A stretch of 64,000 nt of DNA from Linum tenue (Eukaryota; Streptophyta; Magnoliopsida; Malpighiales; Linaceae), in contig CAMGYJ010000011.1 of NCBI GenBank assembly GCA_946122785.1, positions 21,701,007 to 21,765,006 on the forward strand, written 5' to 3'. The notes beneath the pieces were generated by a model. It was given only the letters and a program-made list of their open reading frames with translations, made no database searches and was not told the origin of the DNA. Of this stretch, positions 20,435 to 30,032 are shown piece by piece. Made by a program: the position numbers and the translations under genes. Each line of letters begins with the position of its first letter. Positions within the stretch are counted from its first letter, which is position 1.

Positions 20435-21440
20435 GAATAGATACCGATGGATTCAACCCATTTGGTAATATGAAGAGCACACACAGTACGTGGCCAGTTC
20501 TTCTATTCCCGTATAATCTCCTTCCTTGGAAGTGCATGAAGACACCCTTAACCTTCATGACATTACTCATTCCTGGCCCAAAAGTACCAGGCAATAATAT
20601 TGATATATTTTTTAGACTAGTCATCGGCGATCTGAAGAATTTGCGGGATGATGGTGTGTTGACTTATGATGCATTTAAGAAGGAGAACTTCTTCATGAGA
20701 GCTGCAATACTATGGACCATCAACGATTATCCGGCTTATGCTAATCTCTCTGGATGGGCAAGAAAAGGTAAATTGGATTGTCCTTCGTGTGGAGTGGAAA
20801 TAGGACATTTGAGGTTGACGAATGGCCATAAGGAGTTCTATATGTACCATCGTCGGTTTTTGCCAGCAGATCATAAGTGTTGGAAGCAAAAGAAGGAATT
20901 TAATTGCAGAGTGGAGATAAGGCCCCCACCACCATACTTGTCGTCACTCGAGGTATTCAATCAGATCCACTCAATAGATGCAATAACTTTTGGAAGTAAA
21001 GGAAAGGTAAACAAATTGATGGATTTGGTAAATCTCATAATTGGAAGAAGAAGTCAATTTTCTTTGAATAGCCATATTGGAGTTCACTATTGATACGCCA
21101 CAATGTAGATGTGATGCACATTGAGAAGAACGTGTGTGATAGTCTTATTTGTACAATGATGAATATTGAGGGTAAAACTAAGGATGGGATAAATGCACGA
21201 AAATATTTGGGGGAGTTGGGCTAGAAAAATGAACTTCATCCCATTGAGACGAATGGGAGTATTGTGTTAGCGCGAGCTTCATACAGCTTGCTTCCAGCAG
21301 AGAAAAGGGAATTGTGTCAATGGCTATCAGCTTTAAAGGTACCAGATGGGTATTCTGCCAATTTGGGAAATTGTGCGAACGTCCAGGAAGGAAAGATTTT
21401 ATGCATGAAAACTCACGACTGTCATGTTCTCTTTGAGCGA

Positions 21441-21963
21441 TGACTTGCTAAAACCAACACAACCAAACTACGACCAAGTGTAATCGCAATCTAGAAATGC
21501 ATTATTATGGCTCAGGTTCTATTTGTCAACCCAGGTCCGAGGTTTACTAACTACTCCGAGAAAATCTTTTTATCTAGTGGTTGAGTTCGAGTGAAGTATT
21601 CAAACGCAAAAGTAAATAGAAAGTAGGTAACTGTTTTTTCAAATTAAGAAGGCTCACTAAGGTATGACTCCTCCTAGATTGCAGTTAGGCCAAGTTGTAA
21701 TTCACCTAAGTCAATTCGATTGATAATTAAAATGTAGAAAGTTCTCAAACAGTTTGGAGTATCGACTAAAGTGCTCCAGACCCTCTCAGTTCAAATGCCC
21801 GGCGGGTGATTAGCCTTGGCCTTTTAGGCAATTCATGGGAACAAGCAACATTTACCAATAGTGGAGATGAAAGGGGTTGTTAGTCCTTGGCCTTTTAGGC
21901 AATGGGGTCTGGACTAATGGGACCATTTCCGAAGGATCCCCTAGGGAAGAAGTCCTTGGTGGT
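21441..21963 (-). repeat. Gypsy-type LTR fragment
   Basis: It starts TGACTTGCTAAAACCAACAC and has the shared GACCAAGTGTAATCG and TCAACCCAGGTCC blocks of the LTRs here, in minus orientation. No primer site precedes it; it interrupts TNP2 directly. It ends where an LTR of opposite orientation begins. Confidence 0.65.
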
Positions 21964-22414
21964 TGATTCGGGTCTATTTGTACAGTTTTTACCCTCGTTT
22001 TCTTGAGACGTTTGAGGCACTTTTGATTAGTGAGATTCGGTTGTACGCTAGGTTGTGGTTGTTTTTAGTATGTTTCAGATCCTAGCAGGTGAAATCAACC
22101 CATGGAATGAAAGTTGGACGAAAAGGGGCAAAAACCTGTCAAAAGGGAGCAACAGCAGCAACTCACGATGGAGGCCAGAAGTTCACCGTCATCCATACCA
22201 TGAAGAAGAGGCGTGGGCCATGAAGAGCGAGGAGTCCATAAAGGTTTTGTCCGTCTCGCGTCACGGGCATTTAGAAGTTCACGGTCACTCGGCCGTGAAG
22301 ACCAGCTCCGACCGTGAAGCACCTTAATGAAATGACGTGTTTTTGCTCCACATCACAGTCCAAGCCAAATGTTCACGGTCGTGAACTGGGATCATGAAAC
22401 ACCATCGATCTAGG

Positions 22415-22422
22415 TATATAAA
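22415..22422 (+). promoter_or_regulatory. TATA box of gypsy LTR
   Basis: TATATAAA is followed by AAGGTGTTGAGCTG. It sits well inside the LTR, as expected for the U3/R boundary. Confidence 0.55.
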
Positions 22423-22694
22423 AGGTGTTGAGCTGAAAGAGAAGGAGGAGAACCTAGTGAGGTAGACTTCTTCTTCAAATTTATAGAGAAAGTGACAAAC
22501 AACAGAAGAGCAGAAGTTAGGGTTTCATCCAAGAGCAAGATTTTGGGAATTTCTTCCTCCAAGGTTGATCTCCACAACACAAGAAAGAAGGCAAACATCT
22601 CCAAGATGGTATTCTCTCTTTTCCATTATGTATTCCCTCTATTTAGCATGGAGTAGACCCTTCTTTCACTTGGGTATTTGTAAACCCTAGCTAC

Positions 22695-22873
22695 CAATGT
22701 AGTTAAAAACACGTTTCTACGTAGAAGCGTAAATTGACAAGCTTTTAAGCTTTAAAGCCCGTTTTAGCTACATTAGTTATAAAAACTGAAATTCTGCTTA
22801 GAAGCGTTTTGGTGACCTATAAGCGCAATAGCGTAAGTTTTTAAGCTTTAAAACATGATTTATGACTACATTG
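22695..22873 (+). mobile_element. Small hAT-type MITE (179 bp)
   Basis: Flanked by CTAGCTAC at 22687-22694 and 22874-22881. Inverted ends CAATGTAGTTAAAAA and CAATGTAGTCATAAA (reverse complement). Internal AGAAGCG/AGCGTAA strings link it to the insertion at 19050-20434. Confidence 0.85.
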
Positions 22874-23598
22874 CTAGCTACAATTATGTAAATATTTGAA
22901 TGGATTGAATGACTTGTGTGTGGTTGTGTTTTAATACAAGTTAAGAGGTATTTTCATGAAGATTGTGTTGTGTTCTTGCATTTCCAATTCTTATGCCATA
23001 TTGACCTAGGTAGAGGAAAATCCCCTTCTTGTTAAGATGCTTGTAAGAGATGGAATTCCTTAGCCAATTGTATAACCTACCTAGGTTGAATTAAGGCAAC
23101 CCTCTTAATACGTATTAGGCTATTAGCACATTGGGTAAGTTGTAGTTTGGCCGTCCGAACTATGGTTCGAGGGTGAAGTCCAAGCAACCCTCAGTTGATT
23201 GGGCCTACATTGGTAGCTTGATTTAAAATCCCTTGGTCTAGTGACCGAGAGAGTGATGGTTGTTCACTTGTTGCACTTCCCTATAGTTTACAACCGGCTT
23301 TACCACACATTTTTATTCGATCCAGCAAATCATGATTACTATCTAGGGGGAGCAACACCCGAGTGAAGTCTTCTCAACTAGTGTTCAAACCATTTACTGT
23401 TCCAATCGTTTTAGTTATAAATCGTATATTTGACCAAAAACCATTTGCTAGATAATGTTTCAAACAATTGAAGTAGGGGTACATGTACAGGCCCGGGTTT
23501 GACTTTAAAACATACTTGCCCTATATTGCACCCGGTTAAGGTTTATACTTGGGCCTTAAGAAAAAATCTATTGTGATATTTCGGACGAGTCAAGTTTT

Positions 23599-23612
23599 TG
23601 GCGCCATTGCTA
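23599..23612 (+). other. Primer binding site, degenerate tRNA-Asp type
   Basis: TGGCGCCATTGCTAGGGAA after GAGTCAAGTTTT has the usual spacing from the LTR. It differs from the perfect tRNA-Asp site at a few bases. Confidence 0.75.
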
Positions 23613-23741
23613 GGGAACCTCAGTCCTTTATTTTGAAAAGATTGTTTGGTGTTAATCTAGTGTTTACTTTTCGTTTTGTGAATGTGAATCTTGCTTGTGT
23701 TAGACAAGTTGTGTTTCTTTGAAGTGTGTGTTGGAGGGTTT

Positions 23742-24700
23742 ATGACCCGGGGTAATGTGACACCTTTGGCGCTAGTAGACAAGAATCTTAACCGCACTCT
23801 CCGACTCTTGGCTCATGAGAGGGAGCTGGTAGAAGCAAGGGGAAGGATTAAAGATAGGGGACAACCGCAAGTTGGTCCCGAAGGGGAAGAAGTTGTAGTT
23901 GAGGAAGAGTTTGAATTAGAGGAAGAGAAAGTAAGTGAAGCCGAGATGGCGGCTAATCAAATGTCAAAGAGGGAGCTGAGGAACTGAGGACCATGGGCTA
24001 CTACATGGCTCCACGGGAGGCAGACATTCAACCGACCATTTTGCATCCATCTGTGGTTTCCAACAATTTCTAGATCAAGCCCGACCTCGTCATAATGATC
24101 CAAAACAATGTGCTATTCCATGGTCTTAAAGATGAGTCTCCGAGGGAGCATGTTTAGAGGTTCATCGAGATTGCAGGAAGTTTGAAGATCAATGGGGTTC
24201 CCAAAGGGGCTTTGAAGTTGAGGCTATTCCCATACTCTCTTGCGGGGAATGCGCTCAGATGGCTAAACAATGGACAACCTCTCTCGACTACCTCATGGGA
24301 CGACCTACTCAACAAGTTCATGGTTTGATATTACCCACCTTCCAAGACGGCGGAGTGGCGCAAGAATATCACTCATTTCGCTCAAGAGGAGGATGAGACC
24401 TTGAGGGACACATGGAAGAGGTACTCTGGCAATTTCCTCCAATGCCCACATCACGAATTTTAAGAGCAGTTTTGGATTGAGATCTTCTACGGAGGTCTCC
24501 GCCAAGAAGACAAGATTCTCATTGACTCTCTATGTCAAGGGAAGTTGATGAACAAGACTCCACCCGAAGTAACCAAACTGCTTGAAGATATGGCGACAAA
24601 AGGGTTTAATTGGGATTTGACGAGAAGTGGTGGAAGGGAAGCCAAGAGAGGAGTACACTCCACGAAAGTGAGTCCTTCGCTCGCCGCCAAGATTTGTAAC
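23742..24700 (+). pseudogene. Athila-like gypsy gag pseudogene
   Basis: It starts MTRGNVTPLALVDKNLNRTL, 150 bp after the primer site, with an acidic N-terminal leader (EEEFELEEEKVSE). At 23975-23995 an 8-base near-tandem duplication (GCTGAGGA-ACTGAGGA) shifts the frame. The gag domain then reads in one frame: TMGYYMAPREADIQPT, RFIEIAGSLKINGVPKG, LKLRLFPYSLAGNALRWLN, KNITHFAQEEDETLRDTWKR and CPHHEF, interrupted by TAG, TAG, TGA and TAA codons. Each of the four stops is one C-to-T change from CAG, CAG, CGA or CAA. The homology ends near 24700. It is a dead copy of the particle protein. Confidence 0.85.
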
Positions 24701-25153
24701 ATCCCGAACTAGATGAAGTAAAATAAATTTAAAAGGGGAAATAAAACTCTTCTACAAATATACAACGAAGGTTTTATGTCGTGGAATTTGCGTCGTTGAC
24801 AGGAAAAGATGTAACGGGAAACAATAATAATCATAGTAATTGATTATCATAATTGATTCTTGTAAAGAACTATGCTTTGAAAAATAAAGGAAACTAGGAA
24901 AAAAAATGATGGCAACAAGGTTTGAAACATGGACCTTTTGATCACATAACTAATGGACCTCACCTTTAACTACTAGACTCACCCAATTTCGTGTATGAAG
25001 ACTAACCAGTTTTATAATAAATTGTTATGACGTCCCTACTGTATGAGGCGGCCAACTTTATTCACACGTCGCCATTTCAATGAAAGAGGCAGCAGCCTCC
25101 ACATTTTTAAAGTTGTGTCGGGTTTCAAATAGGGACGTTCAAACGTCGCCCGA
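24701..25153 (+). repeat. Unassigned repeat fragment
   Basis: It begins TGTAACATCCCGAACT, a common start of plant gypsy LTRs, which may mark another LTR fragment. The interior is AT-rich with no coding signal. The right part leads to the copia LTR. Confidence 0.35.
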
Positions 25154-25634
25154 TGTTGGGATCAAGGTTTCTTCTTTCCAATACCTCTGCAGGATAGAAG
25201 GCGGCTTTTAGTGACTTTATGGCTACTCTGCTGATGGGATTTAATAGAAGAGAGAGGACTCCATGGGCAGAAGATAAGGAGAAGAAGTGTCAAAACATAA
25301 GCGTGCAAACGACAATCCAGATCAACACAAATTTGTGGTTCACTAACACAATGTGTGCTAGCTAATTCACGGGCAGGGGCGAACAAATTTCACTGATTTT
25401 GAGGAGAGTACAGGTTACAAACCAAATTACGGAACAGACAAACCAAACAAACTAACCTGACTGGCCTTACTACAGACTAGGGTGATGAAGAGTATTTATA
25501 GAACTCTTCTTCTAATCCCAAACAGAAAACCAAACACATTTTCCCAAACATACAAGAAAAAGGTCAAACAAAGCTCAAACAAAATAGGTCCAAACACAAA
25601 ACAAACTCAAATCAATTCAAGTCATATTCTAACA
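25154..25634 (-). repeat. 3' LTR of a minus-strand copia-type element
   Basis: On the minus strand it reads TGTTAGAATATGACTTG...ATCCCAACA (481 bp, TG...CA) and is preceded by the polypurine tract CAAGGTGGAGAT (25635-25647, reversed). A TATA-like CTATAAATA lies at about 25494-25502 (minus). Confidence 0.72.
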
Positions 25635-25870
25635 ATCTCCACCTTGACTTTAATTCTCTCTCAAATACCAAATGTACCAGACGCAACAAAAGTTGCCAGA
25701 TGTACCCAACTCCTCCAAATCTGTTGTACCAGAATCTCCCCTACCTCCAAATGCCCCTCAGAGCGGTCAACAACTCAAACCGTTAAACAAATCCAACGCA
25801 CGTTGAGACTTGCCATTCAGAACCAGCTTGGTGCACTTATCACCAACTTTACATGTCATCTTAGTCAAAT
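25635..25870 (-). mobile_element. 3' internal tail of the same minus-strand element
   Basis: It includes the polypurine tract and about 220 bp of element sequence. A minus-strand reading such as CKVGDKCTKLVLNGKSQRA is open for a short way, but I cannot assign it to a known domain. The rest of the element is missing. Confidence 0.45.
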
Positions 25871-26159
25871 TACTTAGATTTTTTCTTATAATACATCATA
25901 TTTTAGCTATTATAAAGTTGTGAATTAGTGAAAATTTCAATTTCTCCAAAAACTTAACTACATTTTATCATATTATGATTTTTTTCTTGGTCTTATAATG
26001 AAAATAGCGAATATTTCTAATACTTTCCATATAAAGTACAGATCCATAGGATCGACCAGGCCCGACCTGCGTCCCGTGATAAATTACTGCCATGGGGCGA
26101 GTATGGGTATCGAGATACCCGCCCTGGACCTGCCACATTGCCAATCTTAACCTAAATAG

Positions 26160-26656
26160 CAATGTTGTCAGCCCGTGGGTCGACCCAATTTGACCCTGAC
26201 CCAGTGAGAAAAACGGGCCGCATGCACCCATTGGGTCGACCGCTACAAGGTATCGAGTTGGAGGTCAAATTGTGTCATTTTTTTCATTGGTTTGCGAAAT
26301 GTGCCTATTTTTCGATTTTTCTTTTCGCCTAACCCAATTTTTGGAATCCTTAGTTGAACATTTGAATATTGATGTTATATAAGTGTGTGTGAATTTTCAC
26401 TATATGTTGGATCTAATTACGACATGTTACTTTGGTGTAATGTTATATGTTATTACTCATATGTTAGATAAGATTTGATATAATTTATCAAGATAAGTAC
26501 AATATAATAACTTTCCATGTTTCCGAGCTAAAACGGGTGACCCGTTAACCCTTGACCCACTAACTTTCCATGTTTCCGAGCTAAAACGGGTGATCCGTTG
26601 ACCCTTGACCCACTAGTTCGACCGGGTCTGGGTCAACCCGCGGGTTGACAATCTTG
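26160..26656 (+). mobile_element. Non-autonomous hAT element (497 bp)
   Basis: Flanked by CTAAATAG at 26152-26159 and 26657-26664. Inverted ends CAATGTTGTCAGCCCG and CAAGATTGTCAACCCG (reverse complement), both running on to GGGT(C/T)GACCC. Near the right arm a 58-bp unit starting TAACTTTCCATGTTTCC is tandemly repeated (about 26508-26619). Confidence 0.9.
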
Positions 26657-26664
26657 CTAAATAG

Positions 26665-27362
26665 CAATTTGCCCTCATTCCCTTCCTCCAAACCCTCTTT
26701 CTCGATAAAAGTAGCCCTCAATTAGGCCACAAACTTCGTCGACCTCGCCAATCTATCTTGCAGCTCGACCTCACTGATTCGTCCTCGTGAACCTCATCAA
26801 TTCATGGCGGCCTCGCCGATTAGCGACGCGCTGACTTCGTCTTTGTTGCTTAGCCAGACTCAGAGACCTCGCCAATAATGGTGAACTTGGCTTCGTAACG
26901 TTAGCATCGTCGTCAAATTCCACAATGAAGGGAAGCAGCCAAACTCGAAAGTAGGGTTTCGACGAACGAGTTTGAGGTAAAACTCCAAAACTCCAGCACA
27001 AATCAGAACCCAAAACCAGACAAGGCAGGAGGACCGTTGGTCGCGCATTGCCTGGTTATCATATTTGAGTACAAACAGTGGCGTTAATCATCACCAGTCG
27101 AAATCGAAGGGTGATGAGAAAAGGGTTTTAGACAGATCGTTCTTCTTCTTCAATAGTTGTGGATATATTTGTTACAAACCTGATAGTTGTGGATAATGGA
27201 TATACAGCAGTAATTTGCCTATTAATAAATAAAGGAGTGATTGTGTTGTACCTGTACGTTTTAAATTTCTAGATTTTTTAGTGGAGAGCCTCATTATAGA
27301 ATCACTAATCCAAACGGGCTTTATGTTTTCGCTGATTAAAAAGTCCACGAAACGTGTGGGAT
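26665..27362. other. No gene recognised between hAT and LINE
   Basis: The sequence is moderately GC-rich with many TCG and CCTCG strings (26740-26880) and no convincing frame on either strand. It could be decayed exon or untranslated sequence of an older gene. The LINE inserted at its right edge. Confidence 0.3.
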
Positions 27363-27375
27363 AAAATAAACACAA

Positions 27376-29384
27376 GACTTTGGTTCCCAAGACTCCTAAT
27401 GCAGATTGTATGGGTTCCTTCCGACCAATAGCCTGTATCAACATCTTATACAAAATTGTTGCCAAAGTGTTGGCCAACAGACTCAGGTCTGTACTGCCCT
27501 TTGTTATCAGCCGTAACCAGTCAGCATTTATCCAGGGGCGAAGTATCCTTGAAAACATCTTAATGGCCCAGGAAGTTGTTCAGAATTACCACAGACTTCA
27601 CATTTCTTCCAGATGTGCAGTAAAAATTGACCTCAGGAAGGCCTTCGACTCTGTGCACTGGGGTTATCTCTCTTGTGTTCTGGTTCTTATGGGTTTCCCA
27701 CAGGTTTTCATTGAGTGGATTCAGGTTTGTTTGAATTCTGCCTTCTTCAGCGTATCGATTCAGGGTAGCTTGTTTGGGTTCTTTCAGTCTACAAAAGGTG
27801 TCAGGCAGGGGGACCCTCTCTCCCCCTACCTGTTCACCATCGCTATGGAGTCGCTTTCCGGTATGTTGAACCGAGCTGCAGCAACAGGACTGATCCCCTT
27901 CCACCCTCAATGTAAACGAGTTGACCTCACCCATCTATGTTTCGCCGACGACCTTCTGATTTTCACCGAAGGGTCGGCAAGAGCGTTGTCTGGTGTTCGT
28001 CAAAGTTTGGACAGGTTTTATCATCTCTCAGGGTTGCAATGCAACCCTGATATGTGCGAAGTCTTTTTTGGTGGACAGGCGCATCAGTATAAGGCCATTG
28101 CTTTACATGTTTCTGGCTTCAAAGAAGGGCGTCTCCCGGTTCGTTATTTGGGCTTGCCTCTTACCTCAGGTAAGCTTTCTAGCCTTGACTGTGCGTTGCT
28201 AGTGGATAAGCTGACCAAGCGGATTCGTAGTTGGCGAGCAAATACCCTATCTTATGGTGGTAGGCTTCAGATTATCGAATCAGTTTTGTATTCTCTGGTT
28301 CATTACTGGATGGCGGTTTTTATCATCCCTAAGAAGGTTATTAAGGCTGTGCAGAAGGCTTGTTCTGATTTTCTTTGGCATGGAGACAAGACAAGAAGGG
28401 CTAAGGTAGCGTGGGAACACATTGCTCTGCCGAAGAAGGAAGGAGGACTGGGCTTGAAGGATTTAGTCACTTGGAATGTGGCCTGTGTTGCTCGGCTCCT
28501 ATGGCTCATTCTTATGCAGGGAGGTAGCTTCTGGGTGGCTTGGATCACACGATACCGTCTTCGAGGCTTTTCGATTTGGGAGGTTAAGAGAACGGTTGCT
28601 GGTTCATGGACTTGGCAACAGGTCCTCAAAATTCGATCTTGGCTGCAATACAGAATGGGGAAGGATACTGCTGGTGATGTTACATGGCTTGGGAAGAAGA
28701 TGGTTCGATTCTCTGTGTCCACTGTTTGGAGTACTCTGCGTTCCAGGCACCCATGTGTGGCCTGGTGGAAGATTATATGGGGCAAATTCACTCTCCCCAG
28801 GTGCAGAATCTTGACTTGGCTCGTTCTAATCAATCGCATCCCCACAAGAGACAAGCTGAAAGCGTGGGGCGTTGCCGCGGATGATAGTTGCCCTCTCTGC
28901 AACTTATCCAGTGAGTCGAGGGACCATTTATTTTGTGAGTGCCCATTTACTTTGGCTTACCTATCTTCCCTGTTTCGAACTACCATTCAATTACCTACCA
29001 AATGGGATGATTTGGTTCTAGATATGTCACGCAAAGCTGCTAGGAATGATAACAGGAGCTTGTTGGAGTGTTCTATTTGGTGCTGGACTATTGCGACCAT
29101 CTGGCGTGAACGTTGCAGCAGGGTTTTTGGGGCTGCTATGAAGCAACCCGAGTTGCTGGCCTCACTTACAAGGGAGGAAATGTTTTTATTTTGTAATGGC
29201 AGCATAGAATTTCAGATTATGTTACAGAGAATTCCTGACCTGTACAGGATCATCTCTTCTAGTAGCTAGCTTCAAGTTTCTGTAGGAGTTTGCTGTAGGC
29301 AGTTTATTTGCTGTCTTGTATTTTTCGACTCATGCTCGTTGCATCGAGTGTGCTTTAATGGAATCCACTAATTACCGGAAAAAA
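27376..29384 (+). mobile_element. L1-type LINE, 5'-truncated, with perfect target duplication
   Basis: The 13-base string AAAATAAACACAA occurs at 27363-27375 and again at 29385-29397. Between them is the 3' part of a LINE ending in an A-rich tail (29379-29388). The first part of ORF2 (endonuclease and start of RT) and all of ORF1 are missing, the normal result of incomplete reverse transcription. The perfect duplication and intact remaining frame point to a recent insertion about 0.65 kb upstream of the LNK2 start codon. Confidence 0.92.
27380..29269 (+). CDS. LINE ORF2 C-terminal part: reverse transcriptase and zf-RVT domain
   Basis: A 629-residue open frame with no stop. It enters inside RT at MVPKTPNADCMGSFRPIACI, then NRLRSVLPFVISRNQSAF and AVKIDLRKAFDSVHW (catalytic Asp). 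Next are GVRQGDPLSPYLF and the catalytic HLCFADDLLIF, with VRYLGLPLTSGK in the thumb. Near residues 450-560 is the zf-RVT domain (WWKIIWGKFTLPRC, PTRDKLKAWG, CPLCNLSSESRDHLFCECPF). The true start codon lies in the missing 5' part, so the Met is not a real start. RT would copy the LINE RNA at a nicked target; without endonuclease and promoter this copy is inactive. Confidence 0.93.
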   Translation: MVPKTPNADCMGSFRPIACINILYKIVAKVLANRLRSVLPFVISRNQSAFIQGRSILENILMAQEVVQNYHRLHISSRCAVKIDLRKAFDSVHWGYLSCVLVLMGFPQVFIEWIQVCLNSAFFSVSIQGSLFGFFQSTKGVRQGDPLSPYLFTIAMESLSGMLNRAAATGLIPFHPQCKRVDLTHLCFADDLLIFTEGSARALSGVRQSLDRFYHLSGLQCNPDMCEVFFGGQAHQYKAIALHVSGFKEGRLPVRYLGLPLTSGKLSSLDCALLVDKLTKRIRSWRANTLSYGGRLQIIESVLYSLVHYWMAVFIIPKKVIKAVQKACSDFLWHGDKTRRAKVAWEHIALPKKEGGLGLKDLVTWNVACVARLLWLILMQGGSFWVAWITRYRLRGFSIWEVKRTVAGSWTWQQVLKIRSWLQYRMGKDTAGDVTWLGKKMVRFSVSTVWSTLRSRHPCVAWWKIIWGKFTLPRCRILTWLVLINRIPTRDKLKAWGVAADDSCPLCNLSSESRDHLFCECPFTLAYLSSLFRTTIQLPTKWDDLVLDMSRKAARNDNRSLLECSIWCWTIATIWRERCSRVFGAAMKQPELLASLTREEMFLFCNGSIEFQIMLQRIPDLYRIISSSS

Positions 29385-29612
29385 AAAATAAACACAATAC
29401 AATGCCACTTGCTCAGATAGGGACCCACTAGCAGCCTACCCGCAGAAAGAAAAATCGAGAAGGACTCAGCGATGAACCTCCACCACAATTAAGATCCCAG
29501 AGGAAGAAAATGTAAAATGAGACAAAACACCACCGCTATCCAATCACATTCCACCATTTGATTTGCTGCCTCCTCCTGGCCACTCCTTTAGATACTGCGC
29601 TGCGCTCCTAAC

Positions 29613-29658
29613 CACGTGTCGCCCAGTCAGGTCACCGCTTCCACGTGACCCTCACGTG
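29613..29658 (+). promoter_or_regulatory. Three G-boxes in the LNK2 upstream region
   Basis: CACGTG occurs at 29613-29618, 29642-29647 and 29653-29658, about 375-420 bp before the LNK2 ATG. G-boxes bind bHLH and bZIP factors such as PIFs and HY5, and LNK2 is known as a light- and clock-controlled gene. No evening element was noticed in the 230 bp between the LINE and these sites. Function is inferred from the motif only. Confidence 0.6.
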
Positions 29659-30032
29659 ACCAGGCCTCTTTCTCGTCTCTCTCCTTCCCTCCGCTCCGAC
29701 AAACTCAAGTTTTACTGTTCTAGGCTTCTTTGATTGGCATGCCTCCACCTTGCCTTCCCCGAGTGTGTTCCTTTTTCGCTCAGTGAGTGGACGAGCTTGC
29801 GGATTTGTTGATTTTTTTTCAGCGGCTTGATTAATTTTTGGGTTTTCCACTTTTTCCATTTGTTTCCTCGAGAATTTTCCATTGTTTCAAGATGCTTTTA
29901 GCTAGTTGATTTTATGGTTACTTGACGTTTCTATTTCTTCTTCGGTTTTTCTTGAGGAATTGGCGATGTGTGCAATAAGCCCAGATCGTGTCTATCAATC
30001 GGGTTGCGACTTTGTGGTCCTTTTGTACAGCT

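Larger units (their letters stand above)
18890..21440 (+). pseudogene. CACTA (En/Spm) transposase, TNP2 family, broken
   Basis: Two blocks of one TNP2-type protein are visible. Block 1 (about 18890-19050) reads QYFPIKP-stop-LQRLFMSCKTVEDM and VWHVGHRSKDEILRHPVDG. Block 2 (20435-21440) reads GIDTDGFNPFGNMKSTHS, a Pro-Tyr-Asn-Leu-Pro-Trp motif, LLIPGPKVPGN, MRAAILWTINDYPAYANLSG, a CPSCG zinc-like pair and HRRFLP. After a frame break near 21080 it continues with RHNVDVMHIEKNVCDSLI, LPDGYS-like AnLGNC and MKTHDCHVLFER. About 1.4 kb of inserted DNA separates the blocks. At 21441 an LTR replaces the rest. TNP2 would bind and cut CACTA ends; this copy cannot work. The TGA in block 1 is one C-to-T change from Arg CGA. 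Confidence 0.85.
21964..23592 (+). repeat. Gypsy-type 5' LTR
   Basis: This 1,629-bp segment starts TGATTCGGGTCTATTTG and ends GGACGAGTCA, seven bases before a tRNA-Asp-type primer site. It contains a TATA box (22415) and a nested 179-bp MITE (22695-22873). The gag of the same element follows at 23742. Confidence 0.7.

Noticed and set aside
24880..25020. Possible tRNA-like gene (GGTTTGAAACATGGACC region)
   Set aside because: It only resembles a T-arm; no acceptor stem or anticodon arm could be folded by eye.
28303..28902. 199-residue minus-strand frame
   Set aside because: Antisense to the LINE reverse transcriptase frame, which has clear RT and zf-RVT motifs.
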